Source of the DNA: JBBSTY01 sp038235385
Lineage (GTDB): Bacteria > Actinomycetota > Acidimicrobiia > Acidimicrobiales > Acidimicrobilacustridaceae
Length of the DNA: 45,632 bases
Direction: 5' to 3'
Assembly (NCBI GenBank): GCA_038235385.1
Contig: JBBSTY010000009.1
Location: 1 to 45,632, forward strand
How positions within the stretch are numbered: position 1 is the first letter of the stretch; each line of letters begins with the position of its first letter. A program made the position numbers and the translations under genes. The notes under the pieces were generated by a model. That model was not told the DNA's origin. It saw only the letters and a program-made list of their open reading frames with translations, and did no database searches. Below are positions 42,053-45,632 of this stretch, piece after piece.

Positions 42053-43401
42053 GACTCGTCCGGGTCGGTGGGGATGACCATGGTGTTCGACGGCCACTGG
42101 GGCCGGTGGTACCCATCGAAGCGCAGCTCGCCACCCCGCAGCTCGCGGATGGTGAGGAAGTCGCCCTTGTAGCCCTTGCGGTCGTGGGGACCGAACTGGA
42201 TGTAGCAGCCCGGGCCACCGTTGGTGGCCGGCATCCACCGGATCTTCTCCATCCCCGTCTTGACGTAGCTCGGCGCGGGGATGGCCGCGTTGGCGATGCC
42301 GTGCATGGCGACGCGTGCCGTGTCGTAGGAGAGCGCCACCACCACGTTCGCGGTGCTGCGGCCGAACCGGGCCTCGAACCGCTCGATCATGGCGTTGTAG
42401 TTGGCGTTGGTGCCGTCCTCGCCGAGTTGGTCCACGCCGTGCCACCCCTCGAGCCCCTCGGCCCAGGCGTTGGAGTTCGAGTAGAACATGAACGCGGTGC
42501 CCATGACGCGGGGCGGGTCCCAGTCGAGCTCGGCGAGCGCACGGGCGAAGTGGAACGTGGCGTAGCCGTAGCCGCCGTAGTACAGGCCCTCGACACCGAG
42601 CTCGCGCATGGCGCGGAGATCGTTGACCAGGCCGACCGGGTTCGGCTCGAGCTTGACCTCCCGAGCGACGGTGAGGCCGAGCTGGAGCGCGGTGTCACGG
42701 AAGTAGTCGGCGTAGTCCTTGCCCGACGAGCCCGCCTCCCAGAAGAGCCCCACCTTGTCGAGGCCCTGGGCGTGGAGCCACTGGGCGCACATCACGCCCT
42801 CGGTGGGGATGTCGCCGTTGGCCACGGTGAAGCAGTACTCCGAGGCGAACGCGTGGGCGCCCGTCCAGCCGATGCACGCGACGCCGAGCTCGTTGGCGGT
42901 GTCCTGGAGCACGAGGCAGTTGTCCGAGATCAGCGGGCCGAGGACGACCACGCAGCCCTGCTCGACGAGCCACCGGTACCCGTCGATCACCTTGCGGTAG
43001 TTCTCCCGCGGCAGGCCACGGGCATCGGCGATGACGAGCTGCACCGGGCTGCGGGCCCACACGCCTTCGTTCATGGCGTCCTCGATGGCGAGGATCGTCG
43101 GGTCCAGCCAGTCGGCGAGCAGCTGGTTGAGATCCATGTCGATCAGGATCCCGATCCTGACCGGCTCGAACGGATCGCCCTGGGTCTCGAGGCCTCGGGT
43201 CGGCGGGTAGATGGTGATGCCCTGGACCGCGTCGTCGTGGGCGGCGCCGCCGCCCTGCCACCAGCTCGACCCGTCCCCGCCGGCACCCTCGAGGCCGCTG
43301 CGCGTGCCGTGGGAGACCGACGACACCGCCCGATCCGCTCGAGCGATGCCCAGATCGATCGGCGCGGGGAACATCCGCTCGGCGTACTCGTGGTCGGCCA
43401 T
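42049..43401 (-). CDS. Periplasmic-binding-protein type I family protein without signal peptide
   Basis: A 450-residue protein of the Leu/Ile/Val-binding (Peripla_BP_6) family: PVRIGILIDMD begins the first lobe (about residue 80), with DPTILAIEDAMNEG, VVVLGPLISDNCLVL, then ANGDIPTEGVMCAQWL, KVGLFWEAGSSGKDYADYF and VVVALSYDTARVAMHGI. There is no signal peptide or lipobox; the N-terminal 75 residues are polar. It may be cytosolic, as is the amide sensor AmiC of the same fold, or be an enzyme or sensor subunit. No permease or ATPase genes are nearby. GGAGG 8 nt before ATG 43401 fixes this start over an upstream GTG. It is coupled to the next gene. Confidence 0.85.
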   Translation of the reverse strand: MADHEYAERMFPAPIDLGIARADRAVSSVSHGTRSGLEGAGGDGSSWWQGGGAAHDDAVQGITIYPPTRGLETQGDPFEPVRIGILIDMDLNQLLADWLDPTILAIEDAMNEGVWARSPVQLVIADARGLPRENYRKVIDGYRWLVEQGCVVVLGPLISDNCLVLQDTANELGVACIGWTGAHAFASEYCFTVANGDIPTEGVMCAQWLHAQGLDKVGLFWEAGSSGKDYADYFRDTALQLGLTVAREVKLEPNPVGLVNDLRAMRELGVEGLYYGGYGYATFHFARALAELDWDPPRVMGTAFMFYSNSNAWAEGLEGWHGVDQLGEDGTNANYNAMIERFEARFGRSTANVVVALSYDTARVAMHGIANAAIPAPSYVKTGMEKIRWMPATNGGPGCYIQFGPHDRKGYKGDFLTIRELRGGELRFDGYHRPQWPSNTMVIPTDPDES

Positions 43402-43451
43402 CCCCGCATCCTCCATCGTCACCAGCCCCTCGGCTCCGATGAGGCGTAAGC

Positions 43452-43482
43452 GTTCAATGGTTCGAACGTTAGTTCACGAACC
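43452..43482. promoter_or_regulatory. Operator cluster upstream of the binding-protein gene
   Basis: GTTCAATGGTTCGAAC (43452-43467) is followed by overlapping inverted repeats GGTTCG...CGAACC (arms 43459-43464 and 43477-43482) and GAAC-GTTA-GTTC (43464-43475). A minus-strand TAACGT (43466-43471) may be the -10 box, so a bound repressor would cover the core promoter. Confidence 0.55.
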
Positions 43483-43591
43483 GTCTTGCGGGTTCAGGAC
43501 TGGTGGTGTCGAGCCGGATGCACGTGCACCGATGAGGACCTGCGCGAGACGTCGGTGGACGCTGCGGTTGCTTCGTCGCGTCGAGGGTCGA
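43483..43591. other. Spacer between lipoprotein stop and the operator cluster
   Basis: No gene is seen. A 10-bp palindrome TGCACGTGCA lies at 43519-43528. Confidence 0.4.
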
Positions 43592-44605
43592 TCAGGGGCG
43601 GGTCATGATCGGGTGATCGACGCCCCACTGGGCCACCTGCGCATCCCAGTCGGCCACGGTCCCGAACGTGACCGAACGGCACTGGCTCACCCACGAGGCG
43701 ACGTCGCGCGCCGCCCACACCTCGGTCCCGATCAGCGTCACGTCACCGCACTCGGTGTTCGGCGGCAGTGCCAGCCATCCCGACACGTTCCCGCCGTAGT
43801 ACGACGGCTGGTCGGCCCGGAACGTGCCCGACTCCACCACCAACCGAGGTGCCACCCCGTACTGCGGCAGGTTCGACCACTTGAAGAAGCCACCGTGCTG
43901 GTTGTAGCCGTACTTGGCCGGGTTGTAGCTGTTGTACATGGCCTGGATGCGCACCAGCGTGTTGCGCACGGTCACGGTGTTGCCCGTCCCGTCCATGGTC
44001 GGACCGGAGAACGAGGACATGAAGACGTGACAGCCGTCGAGCAGCGAGTCCTCGATGATCCCCGAGACCATCGCGTCGTTCTCCACGCAGTCGTCGTGGA
44101 TCGAGGCGCCCGGGAGCACGCCCGCTCCGTCGGCGCGGATGCCCGTGAGCCTCCAGTTCGTCGCCCGACCGCCGATCTGGATCATGTCGCCGACGTTGGT
44201 GAAGTGGGTCCCGATGAGGTGCAGGTCGGCGGTGTCGGCCCGGACGCCGGCGCTCTCGTGCCAGGTGCTCCAGGGGGTGTTCACCGGATCGACCGTCGAG
44301 TACACGTGCCCGCCCACGACACAGACGTCGACACGTTTGCCCGGCTGGTAGTGGATCTTGATGCCGGTGCTCCAACCGCCGGAGTTCGGGGTCGATGCGT
44401 CGAACACCGAACCTCGGGCGTCGATGGCGGTGCCGTTCGGCAGCGGGAGCTCCGGCGCCGGCCAGGTCCCGTTGGTCGCCGGGGCCTCGACGATCGGTCG
44501 CTCACCACCGAGACAGGATGACTCGGCGACGTCGCGCGGCGTGCACGCGACCGCGGCCAGGATCACCGAGATCGAGACGAGAGCCAGGATGGTCGTGCGC
44601 TTCAT
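43592..44605 (-). CDS. Beta-helix-like lipoprotein
   Basis: A 337-residue exported protein. A lipoprotein signal ends in AAVAC (C21). The mature part has beta-helix features: short strands separated by Asn/Gly turns, such as LHLIGTHFTNVGDMIQIGG, WRLTGIRADG, SGIIEDSLLDG and NTVTVRNTLVRIQ. Several Cys may pair. No catalytic site is visible. It is a second, unrelated-looking beta-helix lipoprotein in the window (compare 36227-37654). Its start ATG 44605 lies 84 nt after the acyl-CoA ligase stop. Confidence 0.78.
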   Translation of the reverse strand: MKRTTILALVSISVILAAVACTPRDVAESSCLGGERPIVEAPATNGTWPAPELPLPNGTAIDARGSVFDASTPNSGGWSTGIKIHYQPGKRVDVCVVGGHVYSTVDPVNTPWSTWHESAGVRADTADLHLIGTHFTNVGDMIQIGGRATNWRLTGIRADGAGVLPGASIHDDCVENDAMVSGIIEDSLLDGCHVFMSSFSGPTMDGTGNTVTVRNTLVRIQAMYNSYNPAKYGYNQHGGFFKWSNLPQYGVAPRLVVESGTFRADQPSYYGGNVSGWLALPPNTECGDVTLIGTEVWAARDVASWVSQCRSVTFGTVADWDAQVAQWGVDHPIMTRP

Positions 44606-44624
44606 GGGGGTTCCGGACGTCGGG

Positions 44625-44670
44625 TTGAGGGGCCCTTGAGGGATCGGCCGGAACGGGCGGCACCTTGAGG
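44625..44670 (+). repeat. Three TTGAGG copies upstream of the lipoprotein gene
   Basis: TTGAGG occurs at 44625-44630, 44636-44641 and 44665-44670. The first two are 11 bp apart, one helical turn. They lie in the 84-bp gap between the ligase stop and the lipoprotein start and may bind a regulator. Confidence 0.3.
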
Positions 44671-44689
44671 ACGACCCGATCGGTCCCCG

Positions 44690-45632
44690 TCACCGCTTCT
44701 CGAAGCGGATCCCGGAACCTTCGGCGTCCCAGGTGTCCGCGGTGACGCCCTGAGCCCGCAGCTCGCGCTTGAGCACCCGGCCGACCGGGCTGCGCGGGAG
44801 CTCGGCCCGGAACTCGATGAAGCGGGGGAGCGCGAAGTACGGCAGCTCGTCGATGCACCATCGGAAGAGCACATCGGCGGTGAGCGTCGACCCCTCCGCG
44901 AGGGTCGCGGTGATCTTGATGTCGTCCTCGGTGAGCTCGCTCGGCACGGCGTGGACGGCGACATCGGCCATGCCGCCGTGGCCCATGAGGACCCGCTCGA
45001 CCTCGAAGCTCGAGATGTTCTCGCCGCGACGGCGCAGGTAGTCGGCCTTGCGATCGACGAAGAACAGGTACCCGTCGTCGTCGATCGTGCCGATGTCGCC
45101 GGTGTGGTACCACCAGTTGCGGCTCGTCCCGACGGTCGCTTCCGGTCGCCCCCAATACCCCTCGAACATCACCTGGGGACGCTTCGGACGGATGACGATC
45201 TCCCCCTGGGTGCCGCGTGGGAGCTCGTCGTCGGCGTCGTCGAAGATGCGAACGTCGAAGTACTCGTCGTTGACGACGCCCGCCGCGTTCGGCTTGTTGC
45301 GAACCCCGGGCGGCTGCCACGAGATGAGGCTCGCCTCGGTGACTCCGTACGCCCCCGAGAAGGTCGTGACGCCGAACCGCTCGCGGATCACGTCGTCCAC
45401 CTCGACGGGCATCGGCGCCGCCCCGATGAGCCGCAACGTGGTGTTGGCCAGCTCGCTCCGCGATCGCGGCATCTCCGGCCGGTCGACATCGTGGGCCAGC
45501 AGGTACGCCATCGTGCCCAGCGTCGAGGTGATGGTGGCGCCGACACGGTTCATCTCCGGCCAGAAGTTCGACACCGAGAACTTCTTGTAGATCGCGGCCC
45601 GGCCGCCGTACACCAGCGGCCCGAGCACTGCG
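44690..45632 (-). CDS. AMP-dependent acyl-CoA synthetase/ligase (5' end beyond window)
   Basis: The frame is open to the right edge, giving about 313 C-terminal residues of an ANL ligase; the GTG at 45628 is probably internal. Visible motifs are GAYGVTEAS, GEIVIRPKRPQVMFEGYWG, WWYHTGDIGTIDDDGYLFFVDRKADYLRRRGENIS and the lid with the catalytic Lys in VGRVLKRELR. The RRRGENIS sequence and the EGYWG block resemble carnitine/crotonobetaine-CoA ligase (CaiC) or long-chain types. It would activate a carboxylic acid for catabolism, in line with the BVMO and crotonase genes nearby. Confidence 0.9.
   Translation of the reverse strand, partial: AVLGPLVYGGRAAIYKKFSVSNFWPEMNRVGATITSTLGTMAYLLAHDVDRPEMPRSRSELANTTLRLIGAAPMPVEVDDVIRERFGVTTFSGAYGVTEASLISWQPPGVRNKPNAAGVVNDEYFDVRIFDDADDELPRGTQGEIVIRPKRPQVMFEGYWGRPEATVGTSRNWWYHTGDIGTIDDDGYLFFVDRKADYLRRRGENISSFEVERVLMGHGGMADVAVHAVPSELTEDDIKITATLAEGSTLTADVLFRWCIDELPYFALPRFIEFRAELPRSPVGRVLKRELRAQGVTADTWDAEGSGIRFEKR

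Noticed and set aside
43519..43528. TGCACGTGCA palindrome as an operator
   Set aside because: A single 10-bp palindrome in GC-rich DNA, away from any start and not repeated elsewhere that I could see.

Overview
The window is very GC-rich, densely coded DNA with short intergenic gaps, many GTG starts and ATGA/GTGA stop-start overlaps. It carries an actinobacterial growth-control cluster (crgA, trpG/pabA, pknB, pbpA, rodA, pstP, fhaB, fhaA) beside a tRNA-Leu(CAG) gene. The gene order matches the region near dnaA in Mycobacterium except that no pknA is present. With the Baeyer-Villiger monooxygenase, acyl-CoA and DUF1996 genes this suggests an actinobacterium outside the classical mycobacteria, plausibly class Acidimicrobiia. 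That placement is an inference.

Layout. 1-1670: 5' part of an adenylate cyclase/ATPase signalling protein. 1778-6828: carbon metabolism (polysaccharide deacetylase, GH15 trehalase/glucoamylase-like enzyme, glucose-6-phosphate dehydrogenase, histidine phosphatase). 6889-10578: a NatA ATPase with two ABC-2 permeases, then a lipoprotein. 10585-15077: PRC-barrel protein, divergent acyl-CoA synthetase and thiolase around a perfect palindromic operator, a strong terminator and a small zinc-ribbon membrane protein. 15238-26637: the cell-wall growth and division island, with a penicillin-acylase-family hydrolase inserted between fhaB and fhaA. 26779-27897: tRNA-Leu, a lone XRE antitoxin, a frameshifted HigB-like toxin remnant and a small hypothetical protein. 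28014-34149: an apparent four-gene operon of M15-like protein, AsnB/LtsA-like amidotransferase, MurJ and a cytochrome b-molybdopterin oxidoreductase fusion. 34254-37654: SHOCT protein, cupredoxin lipoprotein, and a coupled DUF1996/beta-helix lipoprotein pair. 37740-45632: BVMO and TetR genes divergent from an enoyl-CoA hydratase, a coupled pair made of a type I periplasmic-binding-fold protein without signal peptide and a duplicated ferredoxin-like protein, a beta-helix lipoprotein and the 3' part of an acyl-CoA ligase.

How the genes work together. The central island controls peptidoglycan synthesis by Ser/Thr phosphorylation: PknB and PstP are the writer and eraser, FhaA/FhaB the readers, RodA/PbpA the glycan polymerase and cross-linker. 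The asnB-murJ operon probably extends this, because AsnB/LtsA relatives amidate diaminopimelate and MurJ flips lipid II. The right end looks like inducible catabolism of a ketone or carboxylic substrate under the TetR protein. A shared half-palindromic motif upstream of both the tetR/enoyl-CoA hydratase promoters and the binding-protein gene suggests one regulon. Many genes without a Shine-Dalgarno have a TANNNT box 6-8 nt before the start codon, the pattern of actinobacterial leaderless mRNAs.
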